From Batkoa obscura (lineage: Eukaryota > Entomophthoromycota > Entomophthoromycetes > Entomophthorales > Batkoaceae): 64,000 bases of DNA. The position numbers and the translations under genes were made by a program. Every line of letters starts with the position of its first letter. The first letter of the stretch is position 1. The notes beneath the pieces are model-generated. The model saw only the letters and a list, made by a program, of their open reading frames with translations, was not told where the DNA came from and did no database searches. Of the stretch, positions 12,098 to 24,143 are shown piece after piece. Location of the stretch: contig JASVEC010000009.1 of NCBI GenBank assembly GCA_030770535.1, positions 62,001 through 126,000 of the forward strand. Direction: 5' to 3'.

Positions 12098-13064
12098 TTT
12101 ATTTTATATATCAATAAGTCAAAATTTTAAGAAATAGTTGTTACTCCCTTTATATATATACTTTAAATGCTAAAAAGCATAATAATAAAATACTATTTTA
12201 GGCCAGAACTTCAGAATTCTTTTATGAAAAGAATATCCTTGGGATTTTTTAAATTTTGAAGCCAAAATTTTCTAACTCAATAGTTTTATATTTTGACTGC
12301 TCCAAATAATATTAGGTGGCGTTCATTTTATATTTGTACAAATTAATCCAAACAAGACAAAAAAAAGGCAGTAAAGCTCTTAATTTTTACACGTCGATAA
12401 TTAATAAATTTATGTGCTATTCGTTAATTTTATCTAAACTTATTATTTTTCTATATCTATCTTTATGATTTATAATTCTCTTATAGTTTTGAAAATCTCT
12501 TAACTTCGAATTTCAAGCTCCTAAATTTGGTATACGATGTAGTGTGAAGTTTTTAATTATTTTAGTTAGGTGTGGAAGATAAGGAAAGTTGTAAAAATGG
12601 AGCAGTTTTTTAAAGATAAATCAACATAAATAAATAACTATCAGTAAATTGAAAATTTTAGCACACCTATTCTATAAATCATATTTTTTAACTAATTATG
12701 TAATAGATATCCATTTATAAAATATGTAAGATTAAATAGAAAAATAAAGATTTAAGAAATTAACGTAACGACTAAAAAATGGCTAATAAAATTTATAATT
12801 AAAAGAGTATAAACTAATTCAATAGATCATCCCTATGATAGTTATGATCAACATTAAAATTCAGTTTACGATTTTTAGTCACATTTTTACTTCTAGTTGT
12901 AGCTTATTGATAGTATGATAAGACAGTGCTATCTAAGAGTATATTAAAAATTCAAAAAATCGGAACAAATAATATAAGAAACGGATGATTGATTAATCAA
13001 CATATAAAACAAAAACAATTAATAGATTAAATGCAATTTTTTTTATTTTTTTTTCTAATTAATT
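12098..13064. other. Intergenic, nothing recognised
   Basis: AT-rich DNA between the Na+ ATPase and the Hv1-like gene. A T-rich tract ends just upstream of the next start codon. No gene or repeat family copy is seen. Confidence 0.5.
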
Positions 13065-13823
13065 ATGGTGTTAAAAGATTTAAGAAAGGAATCATTGAGA
13101 AATAATAGTTTAAAAGTCAAATTCAATATTATATTGACTTCCTTTCAACTCCTATTCTTTTCTTCGACTGTAGTTGTTGTCCAATTTGTCTTAATAACAG
13201 TTATTAGAATCATAGGTAGATTTATTTTTATTTATTTATTAAACTTAACGTTGTTAAAAAGATAGAGAAACATTTAAAGAAGTAGCCGAAAAAGAGACAA
13301 TAACAAACTTGATTCTTTCAGTTATATTATTAATATTCAATACCTTTTACTTAATTGAAGTTATACTACAACTATTCTTAGGCTTTGGGATCACATACTT
13401 GAAAAATATATGGTGCGTGTTTGATTTATTACTCATCATCTTCCTCATTGTGATGGAAATTTTACTAAAACTAGGTTGGAAAGACATCACTTATGGAGCT
13501 TGGAGGTTTTTAGTTGTATTAAGACTGTTACGTGTTTTAGCCTTAATGGCTGAATACACTTCCCAGTTATTACTTGAAGTAAAGGCTATTAACTAAAAAA
13601 AAATCAAAAATTAATAAATTTATAGAAAAAAGACAAGAGAGAAGCACTTGAAGGGAAAATTAATGAGATAAGAATGGACACTATCAATGAGGATATAAGG
13701 AACTCAAGCTTAAAGGAACAGCTTCGATTAGCAGTGTTAAAACTTTGTAAAGTTGAAAAGCATCTAGTTCACTCTAAAAAGGATGCAGAGGTACTTACCA
13801 GGAGATACTCTACTGCTATTTAG
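13065..13823 (+). CDS. Hv1-like voltage-sensor-domain protein
   Basis: Predicted voltage-gated proton channel relative. Three exons (13065-13215, 13262-13578, 13626-13823) join in frame to 221 residues, the size of a stand-alone voltage-sensor protein with no pore domain. Four hydrophobic segments are visible: S1 about 20-50, S2 about 67-92, S3 about 100-121, S4 about 131-146. A charged ~65-residue C-terminus with heptad-like Leu/Ile spacing follows, like the dimerising coiled coil of Hv1. S2 Glu83 and S3 Asp105 match the charge-transfer acids of Hv1 (human E153 and D174). S4 reads VLRLLRVLAL, with Arg138 and Arg141. Deviations from Hv1: no Asp in S1 where the proton-selectivity Asp is expected, Leu in place of the S4 Trp, Ala at the third S4 Arg, and Tyr at the S2 Phe position. 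Proton conduction is therefore uncertain, but the fold assignment is good. Confidence 0.78.
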
Positions 13824-14763
13824 TTCGCTCAAAATTCATGTATTATTAATCCAATAGAAATAAATAACTCTTTAATATCTATTTAACATTTTGTTTTGCT
13901 TTTTATACATTGTCATTCACTCCAAAGATTTTGTATCCTCTACATATATAAAAGATCAAATTAATTACTAGCTTCGATAATGAAACAACCTCCCTTATAT
14001 AATTTCCAACCCAATATACTCTCCTTGTAAATGTAGTTATTTTAGTATGCTTGATGTTACCCACTTTATTTAATCTCTTTACTTTTTCTGACCTTTGACT
14101 ATACTTTATATCATTTTTCAGTTGTTATTCTTTCTAATGTTATAGCTACCCATTTAAACTACTTTCTCATTTATATCACTATCTAAAGAGATAGACAGCA
14201 TCTTTGACAAAAATCCTGCTATATTTAGACATTTTTGATCAAATTCCTTTATTCCCTACAAAATCTTGATTTTATTTAAAAGATTTCTAAACATGGCTTA
14301 CTGCAAAGGGCATTTTTAAAACTAACAACTCAGAGCTTTTGATTTTCCTCTATAAATCGCCTTTGGGTTATTCAAGCTATAATCTGGTTTGCTAAAATTC
14401 TACTAAAAAATAATGACCTACAAATAAACAGTTTGGATTTTTTTGCAAACAGTAATGAAATGAGCTTGATAAGCCTATAAAAAAAAAGTTTAAATTACAT
14501 AATTGTTTTAAAAAAATTTAAATAATGACAATAAACAATAAATTAAACAAATACTCTAATAAATAACTATGCCCAATTAGATAATTATTTAAATCACTAA
14601 AACACCTAGTCAGCAACGTAAAAAATGGAAAATAATAAACTATACAGTTAAACTAAAAAATGATCAGCTAAATTTAATAATCAAAGCAACCGAAAACAAC
14701 AAAAGTTTTATAAAAAATCATATAAATAAAATAATATCCATTTTTAATTACTGTCCATAAGCC
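13824..14763. other. Intergenic, nothing recognised
   Basis: AT-rich stretch carrying the likely promoter of the following secreted-protein gene, with TATAAAAAA near 14709 and TATAAATA near 14721. No gene seen. Confidence 0.5.
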
Positions 14764-15228
14764 ATGAAATTATATTCTCTTCTGTTATTACCTCTAGTTT
14801 CCAGCATTCCTTTGGATGCTTCCAAACCCGGAAAACTGGTTGCTCAATTAATAGCAGATAACAATGCAGTTGGCAATAATGCTTTTATAAGACCACCACC
14901 ACCACCACCACCACCAAGACCACAACCCAATAATATACGTATAAGAAATGATGTAAGAGTGAGTGGATATGGTGACAATGACGATGATAAACACCCTTAT
15001 AACCCTTATAATCCTTATAACCCTTTTGATCCATATAGCTCTCATACTTATCCTTATGACCCTAGTGATCCTCAACCTCCTCCACCTGTTTTTCCACCCA
15101 TTGTACTCAATGATAATCAACAACCACAAGCTACTCAAACAATGAATTCTAATCCCATTTCAATGCAGCAGGGTAATCCAGGGCTAAATGCACAGCAGGA
15201 TATGGAAGTTGCAGAGATTGAGGAATAG
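14764..15228 (+). CDS. Small secreted Pro/Tyr/Asn-rich protein
   Basis: A 154-residue single-exon product of unknown function. A signal peptide is evident (MKLYSLLLLPLVSSIPL). Then come a spacer, a run of eight prolines (about residues 44-51), and a Tyr-Asn-Pro repeat region (YNPYNPYNPFDPY). A Pro-rich and Gln-rich tail ends in an acidic stretch. There are no Cys in the mature part, so it is unlikely to be a disulphide-stabilised effector; a cell-wall, adhesive or matrix role is more plausible by composition. TATA-like boxes lie 40-55 bases upstream. It is the first of three adjacent genes of similar design. Confidence 0.75.
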   Translation: MKLYSLLLLPLVSSIPLDASKPGKLVAQLIADNNAVGNNAFIRPPPPPPPPRPQPNNIRIRNDVRVSGYGDNDDDKHPYNPYNPYNPFDPYSSHTYPYDPSDPQPPPPVFPPIVLNDNQQPQATQTMNSNPISMQQGNPGLNAQQDMEVAEIEE

Positions 15229-15431
15229 GAATACCATTTAATTATTTAATATAACTTTTTAATAAATAAAGGCATAATAATTTAAATTTATTTATTTTTG
15301 AAAAAGTCCACTTTTTTTAAAAACGATAATACATTTTAACAATCATTAATATAATATTGATATAAACTAGAAATCAGTAATTTGAAGTGAAAATGTAAAT
15401 ATAAGTCACACTAATTATGAGATTTATTTAT

Positions 15432-15845
15432 TTATTGATTATAATCATAATACTCACTATCATACTCCGGAACATAATAATATTCATTATCTTCGTAACA
15501 ATCATAGCTTTGGCAGTAATGTTGAACATAGATATAATTATTGATACGAATGTTTTGGTTTTGATTATTATAATAATCTTGGTAATAATTATTGTTACTA
15601 TTTAATTTTAATATTTTACTTAAAGGCATTATTGGTTCATTTTTGTTCAATTTTATAAACTTTTTTAACGGAATTAAGAGCTCTTTGTTATTATTTAAGT
15701 TATTAGGTATAGAAGAAAGAGGCTTGTTATTAGATAATACTTGTGTTATTATATTAGTGGTTTTAATGAGTGGTATTAAGGAACTCGATGTATTACTTAT
15801 TAAGATTAGATAAATTAAATTAATTAATAGTTTAAGAATAGCCAT
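15432..15845 (-). CDS. Small secreted Asn/Tyr-rich protein
   Basis: A 137-residue single-exon product on the minus strand. The start is the internal ATG giving MAILKLLINLIYLILISNTS, a clear signal peptide; the upstream in-frame ATG (15872) would add nine residues before it. The mature part is Leu/Asn/Lys-rich, then Asn/Tyr/Gln-rich. It ends in an acidic Tyr-rich tail with two Cys (QSYDCYEDNEYYYVPEYD). Function unknown. A TATAAATATAA-like box lies about 45 bases upstream of the chosen start, supporting it. It resembles its two neighbours in plan (signal peptide, low-complexity body, Tyr/acidic tail), not in detectable alignment. Confidence 0.65.
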   Translation of the reverse strand: MAILKLLINLIYLILISNTSSSLIPLIKTTNIITQVLSNNKPLSSIPNNLNNNKELLIPLKKFIKLNKNEPIMPLSKILKLNSNNNYYQDYYNNQNQNIRINNYIYVQHYCQSYDCYEDNEYYYVPEYDSEYYDYNQ

Positions 15846-16127
15846 TTTGGTGTATATTAATTTTCGATGCAACTATATTTTAGGTTTATATTTATATATG
15901 TTGATTAATTTATTTATTTATTTGTACGTTAGTTTATTTTATTTTTTAGTTGAAATTTGATCATTTCTATTTGGACTAAAAGTTAAATTAACGTTGATAA
16001 ATATTAATTTCAAAGTTTAAGATTTTCGCAACGGCATAATTTAATATCAACTAAAAAATAGACAATAAATTATTGAAGTATATAAACTACATAGAGAATT
16101 ATATAATTTCCATAATTAATACTTAAA

Positions 16128-16556
16128 ATGAATAAATTTTTTTTATTAGTAATTACTGCAAACCTAATAACCGCTTTCCCTGCTGGTGAAACCAGCCCAT
16201 TAACTGAACTAACCAAACCTTTGGTTGGTGATTTAAGTTTAGATCAACCTAAAGAAGCAACTCAACCAGTAGCTCAAAATCCAGTCGATACTAGAGGCCT
16301 TGGCTTCTTCCCGCCACCACCACCACCACCATCTTCAGGTGGCACCAACATTGATATTGTAAATACGGTCATTGTTGACGGATGTAGTCGCAGAGGAGGA
16401 AAATGTAATAAAAAACGCAAGCATAAGTACAAAGATTATGATGATTATAGTGATAATGATTATGATAATGACTATAAAGATCATGATGACTATAAAGATC
16501 ATGATGACTATGACAACTATAACGACTATGATGATTATAATGATTACGATTCTTAA
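16128..16556 (+). CDS. Small secreted poly-Pro and Asp/Tyr-repeat protein
   Basis: A 142-residue single-exon product. Signal peptide MNKFFLLVITANLITAFPAG is followed by a Thr/Pro-rich spacer, seven prolines (about 62-68) and a short segment with two Cys (DGCSRRGGKCNKKRK). The 45-residue tail is built almost only from Asp, Tyr, Asn, Lys and His. This tail contains two tandem copies of DYKDHD. Highly acidic Tyr/His-rich tails can bind divalent metals or be cross-linked through Tyr, but no function is known here. TATAAACT lies about 47 bases upstream. Confidence 0.72.
   Translation: MNKFFLLVITANLITAFPAGETSPLTELTKPLVGDLSLDQPKEATQPVAQNPVDTRGLGFFPPPPPPPSSGGTNIDIVNTVIVDGCSRRGGKCNKKRKHKYKDYDDYSDNDYDNDYKDHDDYKDHDDYDNYNDYDDYNDYDS
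16470..16505 (+). repeat. Perfect 18-bp tandem duplication encoding DYKDHD twice
   Basis: Two identical adjacent 18-bp units, GACTATAAAGATCATGAT, in frame inside the Asp/Tyr tail of the secreted protein. Perfect identity implies a recent slippage or duplication event. Confidence 0.95.
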
Positions 16557-17589
16557 TTTTAATTACTGCATTCCATTTAATAAACTTAATAATTTTTGAA
16601 TTTGTTTTTGTGGTTTTTTATTTTACTTTACATACCTGTATTAAACTTTTAACAAAAGTCATCATTAGAAGTATGGTTTGAGAGAATTAATAAAAACTCA
16701 ATATAATAAAGCTTGTGTATTGTTACGTATCAAAGTAACGTTTTTCATTAAAGTGTTTTGGTTTTACTCTAAAGCTAGAAAGTTTTAGTAGTAGCTATTA
16801 TAGCTCAACAACTGCCTTTGAAAAAGATAGAAAATAGCAAAATTATACTACCAACTACTAGTCTTAAACTATGAATAATATAGATCTTCACATTGTGCAG
16901 TGGATTTAAGCATTGTGACACTATTTTCATACCAATCACTAATTTAGTATCATAAAAGATATGGAGGTGTTTTTTTTTTACTTCATCACTTTTTCCATCT
17001 TTTAAGCGCTATTTGAGCGGAAAGACTGTTGGTAAAATTCTTAAACACAAAAACATCCCCATATCTTAGAAACTAAAAAGATTATTTAAAGAGGTTGGTG
17101 TCTTTACTAAGTCTAGGCTAAATTAGACCTTCAAGTATTCTTATATATTCAATAGAAGCATATAACATAACTATAAAAGCTTTATTTACATGGTCGATCT
17201 TTTACACACCGATTCATTGTGCTATTTTGGTTAATTTTTTAAGGCCGCTATGATTTTTACTTTCTAATCATTTGCTCTGGCCATGTTTCTTTTGTCATCC
17301 TACTGATTTTTCAAAAATAAAGTAGCAGATATCCAAAGTAGTGATACTAACTAATGGTCCAATTAAACAACCAAATCAAATCTACTAATTATCTTTGAAT
17401 AGCAATTTTAATCCAATCAATGTGTAGTCTAAATAGCCAATAAAATGACTAAATTTCACACTAAAAACACGAATAATTACCCTTCAACGCGTTTCTAGCA
17501 AATAAAATAAAGGCCTTCTAAGCTGGCTTTAATTGGTTGTACGTAAGATAAATATGTTCAGAGGGAAAAAAAGAAATCTTTTATAAATA
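16557..17589. other. Intergenic upstream of CENP-A
   Basis: About 1 kb with one ATATGGGG element (16969-17064). The proximal ~100 bases upstream of CENP-A are AT-rich with an A-run just before the start codon. Nothing else recognised. Confidence 0.5.
16969..17064 (+). mobile_element. ATATGGGG MITE-like element, copy 3
   Basis: About 96 bp with ends ATATGGAGGTGT and ACATCCCCATAT and the shared core CATCTTTTAAGCGCTATTTG. Same orientation as copy 1, slightly shortened. Confidence 0.82.
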
Positions 17590-18210
<621 letters not shown>

Positions 18211-18933
18211 TCATAGAACGATGAATCGTTAAATTATTGTTTTACAATCCTTTTAATCATAAATTATATTTTACCTTTTTAGTGTTTAAGTTGTTTAAAT
18301 AAACTTTGGTGAATTGAGCATCATAACACGAATTAAGTGGTATCAAATCTAACTTATTGAGGTTCTAAAGTGTCTTTCAATCCTTTTAGCTAAGCACCAA
18401 TGTGAGTTTATTCTACTTTATGCTTGATCAAAGGCATTAGAGAATTTATGGAATTGGCATACATAAAATAGAGGTTAAAAAGGCAAATAAATATGGTATA
18501 GTTAAAATAACTTTTTCAAAAAGGAATGGAATCTTATATGGTTTCACTTCTATTCAGTATATTCATTCAACTCTTCCGACTTAAATATATTGAAATTAGA
18601 AAATAAAAAATTAAAGGATTACTCGAACTTTAAAGATTTAGAAAATGTCAAATGAATTTTAAACCCATATGATCTTTGAAAAAAAAAACTTCAAATTGTT
18701 CTTATTTCTCACTATCAGTGAATATTTCAAGTAAAACAGCAAGTTGAAAATATATGTAGAACAATATATCGGTCAATTAAAATCCCTAACCACAAACTAA
18801 TAAAAATAAATAAACAGTAAACAAAAATTTAATAAATTTAAGCAGTATAAAACATTCAAGCTAGGACACTTTACTCTTTACCCCCTAAACTCTTGTAGAA
18901 CTTTCTATTAAACAATATTAGTATTAACTAAAT
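18211..18933. other. Intergenic between convergent CENP-A and CENP-W
   Basis: About 720 bases shared by the two 3' ends. AT-rich, with no gene, repeat copy or RNA recognised. Confidence 0.5.
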
Positions 18934-19218
18934 TTAATTATCAGTCATTCTTACGTCAGTAACTGAGTTGATATGATTTGAATGTATGGTAGTTTCCTTT
19001 TGACTTATTGCCGCTTGCTTGGCTTCTGTCAATAAACGCTTCATAAAAAGTAAATAGTTATGATAAACCTAAATAAACGTTAGGTATTTATCTAAATCCA
19101 TTCTACCATTAAATCTTACTAAAATGTCAGTATTCTTTCCTAGTTTAAAATCAGGTTGATGGGCCTTGATAATTTTTCTAATCCTATTTCTTTGTGGTTG
19201 CCCAATCTCTTTTTTCAT
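18934..19218 (-). CDS. CENP-W-like inner-kinetochore histone-fold protein
   Basis: CENP-W pairs with CENP-T to form the DNA-binding T-W(-S-X) histone-fold complex of the inner kinetochore. Two exons (19218-19120 and 19068-18934), joined across a 51-base intron with GTAAG donor and TAG acceptor, give 77 residues, the usual size of the family (human 88). The product reads as basic N-terminus, RNRIRKIIKAHQPDFKLG (alpha-1), NTDILVYHNYLLFMKRLLTE (alpha-2, interrupted by the intron after DIL), and TTIHSNHINSV (loop 2/alpha-3). This follows the human pattern of PQLRLEKSGDLLVHLNCLLF. The gene is easily missed because each exon is under 140 bases. An additional 3' exon cannot be excluded, since GTAAGA occurs shortly before the stop. 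Its convergent neighbour is CENP-A. Confidence 0.78.
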
Positions 19219-20215
19219 TTTGTTTTATGCTGTATAATATTATCTATTACAACTCTTAAAAATTATCTTTTTATTAAAATACAAAGGTTCATTTTATTTT
19301 TCTTTGTTTTAATTTTTTAGTTTGATAATGTGCTTATAAGTTGAACTAATTGCAAATTTAAAAATGACAAAATGCTTAAAGCAAAACAATCGTTCATTTA
19401 ACTTTCTGTACTTAATAAACAATACTTAATTAAAACTAGATTATTTTTAATATTCCATGTGGAAAACTCTTATTGTATAATCCTTTGTTACAAGCTTAAT
19501 ATATAACGTTTTAAAATTTGCAGCTGTATTTAATTTTTAACAAAGGTTTAAACTCAAGCCTTGATTAACAAGTGTAAGTTAATAGCTATTTAACAAGATT
19601 AGTTTTAGTAAAGACATTATAATACTTCTAAATGAAACTTTACTAATTAGATATAACAAAAGATTTTGAACTGTTATCATTATAAATGCAAGTCTATATT
19701 ATTTTATAAACATTTCTTAAAAGTCATTACTAATTATATTTTTTTACTTTTTATTTTATTGGTATTTTTGATCCTTTTACATATTTAAAAAATCTACATC
19801 TGTCATAATAATTATAGTTTAACTTTTTTTGTTAAACGTAATTTGAAAAAGTTTTAATGAAAGCTCAAGATAATATACATCAAGGCAATTTAATATTAGC
19901 TTCATTATATTATCAAGTGCAATAATAAATAGTCAGGTTATTTTGCTATTATTATTTAATTCAAATTGAAATTTTGCAGATAACAAATTTTGTTTCAAAA
20001 TTGACCACTCATTTGCAAATAAATATCTTGAATACTTTAACCTCATTGGATAAAAATTTCAATCCTTTTCAATTTTTTGGGAGTTTATAAAATTTTCATT
20101 CCATTTAAAAATTTTTGCCAAATTTTTAAAGCTAGGGTAAATTAAGAAAGAATCTCTCTTTTCGGCGTCAGTAACCAGTTATTTTTTAAAAGGTTCCTAT
20201 ACTATTTAACTAAGA
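19219..20215. other. Intergenic between divergent CENP-W and RPS9
   Basis: Almost 1 kb holding both promoters. A pyrimidine-rich CTCTCTTTTC tract lies about 60 bases upstream of the RPS9 start, typical of ribosomal-protein gene leaders. No gene or repeat copy seen. Confidence 0.5.
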
Positions 20216-20826
20216 ATGCCACCAAGAAACTATTCTAAAACCGCTAAGGTCCCAAGACGTCCTTTCGAAAGTGAACGTATCGATCAAGAGTTAAAATTGG
20301 TTGGTGAGTATGGTCTCCGTAATAAGCGTGAAATCTGGCGTATTGGTTATATCCTTTCCAACATCCGTCGTGCTGCTCGTGAGCTCTTAACCTTAGATGA
20401 AAAAGACTCCCGTCGTCTTTTCGAAGGTAACGCACTTATCCGTCGTCTTATTCGTATTGGTGTCTTAGATGAAACCAAGGCTAAGCTCGATTATGTACTT
20501 GGTCTTAAGATCGAAGATTTCTTAGAACGTCGTCTTCAAACCCAAGTTTTCAAACTCGGTTTAGCTAAGTCTATCCATCATGCCCGTGTTTTGATCCGTC
20601 AACGTCACATTCGGTAAGTATATTAACTATTTTATTTATAAAAACTAATTTTGTGAATAGTGTTGGAAAACAAATTGTCAACGTTCCTTCTTTCGTTGTC
20701 CGTCTTGAATCCCAAAAACACATCGACTTTGCCCTCACCTCTCCATATGGTGGAGGCCGTCCAGGTCGTGTAAAGCGTCGTCGTCAAAAGTCATCCGGTG
20801 GTGCTGAAGAAGAAGAAGAAGAATAA
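20216..20826 (+). CDS. RPS9: 40S ribosomal protein S9 (uS4)
   Basis: Structural protein of the small ribosomal subunit that binds 18S rRNA. Two exons (20216-20613, 20661-20826) give 187 residues, close to yeast S9 (197). The N-terminus ([20 protein letters not shown]) and [12 protein letters not shown] are family hallmarks. The S4 RNA-binding domain is seen in [23 protein letters not shown]. The tail is basic and then a Glu run. The intron, in the Arg codon after RQRHI, is short. Codon use is visibly more C/G-rich at third positions (CGT, ACC, CTC) than in neighbouring genes, as expected for a highly expressed gene. Confidence 0.97.
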
Positions 20827-22777
20827 ATTCAACAACCCCATTAAAATAACATAAAAGTACAACTAACTTAATCAACTAACCTTAAGCAAGTTAAATTGAA
20901 AGATTTTTTATATTTTTATTTTGGTAAGGAAGTACGTTTATATTTATTGTTGTTTTAGGATTGTTTAGTAAGAATATTTGAAAAGATGATTTTTTGAACA
21001 GACTATAAGATGCTTGATATTTATGCTATATTTACTTTTAGTAAATGTCTTTTGTTATTATTAGCTTATAGTTACATTTAAAAGTATAATTAGTGTTAAA
21101 TTTGTTAGTCATTCTCAAAGAAATTAATAACCTAACTTTTGTATATACTAGTAAATTTATAAGTCATTGCTATTTAAAATGTTTAAAATGTGATATGTTT
21201 AAGTAGCTAACATCTTTTAGTGGATATATGAAGTTGGTTCTTCGAATTTATACAAATTAAATATAGACCTGAGACAAATTTATAAAATAGGTAAACTAAC
21301 TAAATCGAATAATCCCTTGATACAAAAAGTATATTGTACTTTAAAATAAAAATGGTAATTTATATTGAACATAAGCTCTTTTATCACATGTTAACTATTT
21401 ATTTGTTTTGAAACTGATATTAAATTAATAAACGTTGTTAATACTGAATTTAATATCAGGAAGCTAATCTATAATACTTATATCATTTATGTAAGTATCA
21501 ATCTATAGCCATTTGATTTTTTCAATGTAGCTAGAAATTATTATTAATAAATATGAAAACTGGACTGGCTACCATAATAAGATCTACATAAACAAAGGTA
21601 TACAAAGTACCCCAATGATACTAAACAAGTAGGTTTTATGGTTTTTCAGATCATATCCACTGTAGCATACTTGTATTAAAGTTAAAACAACAGTGGTTAT
21701 AAAAAAATTTCAAATTGTGGATAATAACATTTATAAGACTTAGTAAATATCAAACTACTTATGAGTCTTAACATCGAATATGCCATGGACGTTAACAGAA
21801 CACTTAAGAACTTTATTTAGTTATTTTACAAGTCCCCTATTTTATAATTTTTAATTTTAAAATAAAATAATAGGTTTATTTGATAAAATAAATTATATTA
21901 TGACCTTTATTTATTTTGCTATAAAGATCAAATAAGCGCTCTTATAGGAAGGTGTAGCAGTAAAATATAAGTTTACTAAAATAAGTTTAAACCTCTTATA
22001 GGTTTTAATACAAATTATAAAATTGCATTAATAGATCTTAACCTCCAGGAGTTAATATATTAAATAAAGTATACATGTTACTATTTAAAATGCATAGGTT
22101 AATAGCACCATTATTTTTGAATGAATTTAACTAGGATGATAATATAGTTATTATGATCATATAACAAAGAAAAGTAAGTAAAAGGGTCCTTATTTTTATG
22201 TTTTAGAAACCATTTTATTTGGTGTTTAGTTAATAGCATCTAATATTGTCTTTTATAAAAATAACATTGATTTTGTTACTTCGTAGAAGTTGATTATGAA
22301 AGACTAAACTTATCACTTGGTTTTCCTTATAACTTATTATAATATTATATAGTTTCATAAGCCAAAGTGAATAAAGCTTGAGATTATTGTTCCAATCTAA
22401 TATTGTACCAATAAATCATAGATTTCCACACTATAAATATGAATTATCATTTATTTACAAATTTTTTAGACTCACCCTTTAGCGTTTGCTATTTATATAT
22501 AAAAATCCTGCTACTCTCAATACCATAAATACATTTTAGGAATTATGTAACTTCACATTTAGGAATCATACTTATTAATAGTCTCTTTGAAGGGCATACC
22601 TAGATCACTTAGGGGTCTCAAAACAAACCAAGGTTTATACTAAATAGAAATGAAAAAGTAAAAATATAATTGCTTCCATTGAGTATTAAAAATCCCAAGT
22701 AGCCAATAGCATCTATTTGACACTTAAATTATGAATTCAAACTCAAAAATGAGTTTTATAAATTTAATTTTTTTAAA
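20827..22777. other. Intergenic, nothing recognised
   Basis: Nearly 2 kb between RPS9 and the NDUFAF4-like gene. I see no gene, no ATATGGGG copy and no clear inverted repeat. A small gene with tiny exons could hide here. Confidence 0.45.
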
Positions 22778-23379
22778 ATGGGAAATAAAGCATCAAAGAC
22801 GATAAGAAAACTACCAACCGAAGTTAAAAATTTAAACAAGAACTCAAGCTTACCCAGCAAAGAAGCTTTCTCTAGAGATAGGATAGACCCAAAGTTTAAA
22901 GGTAAGTATTCAGAGCCAAGTGAGAAAGAGCAAGGTAAGCATGATAACTCATTCAAAGATTAAATGATTAATGAAAAACAGCCGAGCTGTTCGAAAGGTT
23001 GAAGAAATTCAATAGGCCTACTGAAAATGAAAAGAGCATAGATTACTTAAAAACGAAAGGACAGGTAATATCATTTGTATACATCCTATTGAATTTATAA
23101 TTTATTAATATTAAGGGTAATATGTTAAAAATCTTAAAAAACCGTAAAATTCAAGAAGAAGGTGATAAGAATGCAGAAGAAACAGTTGTATTTAATTTGA
23201 AACGTCCAAATGCCACTATTAGACCAATTGAATTTAATGACCTTATTAGAAAAGCTCATTTAAATTATAGAGAAGGTATCGAGGCTGAATTGGCACAAGA
23301 GTATAAATTAAGTGAGGAAACGATTAAAGCGCTTTTAAAGCATGTTAAACCTTGTGATATTGTTCATATTAAAGAATAA
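22778..23379 (+). CDS. NDUFAF4-like mitochondrial complex I assembly factor
   Basis: Three exons (22778-22934, 22982-23064, 23116-23379) join in frame to 167 residues (human NDUFAF4 has 175). The start MGNKASKTIRKLP has Gly2, consistent with N-myristoylation as in the human MGALVIRG start, followed by basic residues. The middle is charged. The C-terminal third (RPNATIRPIEFNDLIRKAHL and AQEYKLSEETIKALLKHVKP) matches the NDUFAF4 pattern MQEYQLEQKDVNSLLKYF in composition and spacing, by memory comparison. The family helps build the Q-module of NADH dehydrogenase at the inner membrane. If right, the organism keeps complex I. Two candidate donors lie near the end of exon 1; the second keeps the frame and gives the longer protein. 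Confidence 0.62.
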
Positions 23380-23451
23380 GCTGGATGGTTATTAAACTGG
23401 TTTTAACTCAATTAGAATTATCTTTAGAAATTGCCATTTAGAATATTGAAT

Positions 23452-23558
23452 ATATGGGGGTGTATTTTTTTGTTTAAGAATTTTACTAACAATCTTTCCA
23501 CTCAAATAGCGCTTAAAAAATGGAAAAAATAATGAAACAAAAAAAAACACCCCCATTA
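23452..23558 (-). mobile_element. ATATGGGG MITE-like element, copy 4
   Basis: Ends ATATGGGGGTGT and ACACCCCCATTA, with the core AAATAGCGCTTAAAAAATGG. Orientation opposite to copy 1. Nearly full identity to the family pattern. Confidence 0.88.
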
Positions 23559-24143
23559 TAGTCTAAGTTTTACACGTTTTTAATGTGCAGTTTTTTCTAC
23601 TTATTTAATCATAGCTTAAATTTATTAAGATATTGCTATCATTTTTACTTTATAAACGTATATTTTGTTAATATTTAAATAATCTTATAAAGGTAAGTTT
23701 GGTTGCTTTTACTTAGTGCTTTCCATAATTTATCATTAATAATAGAACTTATATTATAATATATATTACTTTTTTTATTAAACTCATGATGTAAAAAAGG
23801 ATACAAAATTGAGTTTAAATTTTATGCAACACTTTTATTTCATGTTTTAAAATACTTTTAGTAAATCGTATGTGATTAATTTCATAATTAGCTATTTTAT
23901 TTTCTGAATTTGATTCTAATAATGATAATATTGCTCCAATAAAGGCCCCTATTAATTTTTTTTAAAATTGATTGTGGGCTTAATAGTTTATGAGTGAGCT
24001 CCTCCCTATCTGTGAGTATCATCACTTTTTGACTCTTTTCTTTCAATGATTTTATCAGATTTCTTTTTATTGAATAAACGCAAACTCTTTTGGGTATTTG
24101 AAATTTTTGAAGATTGTTAGTTTTATGTAACACTACATAGTAT

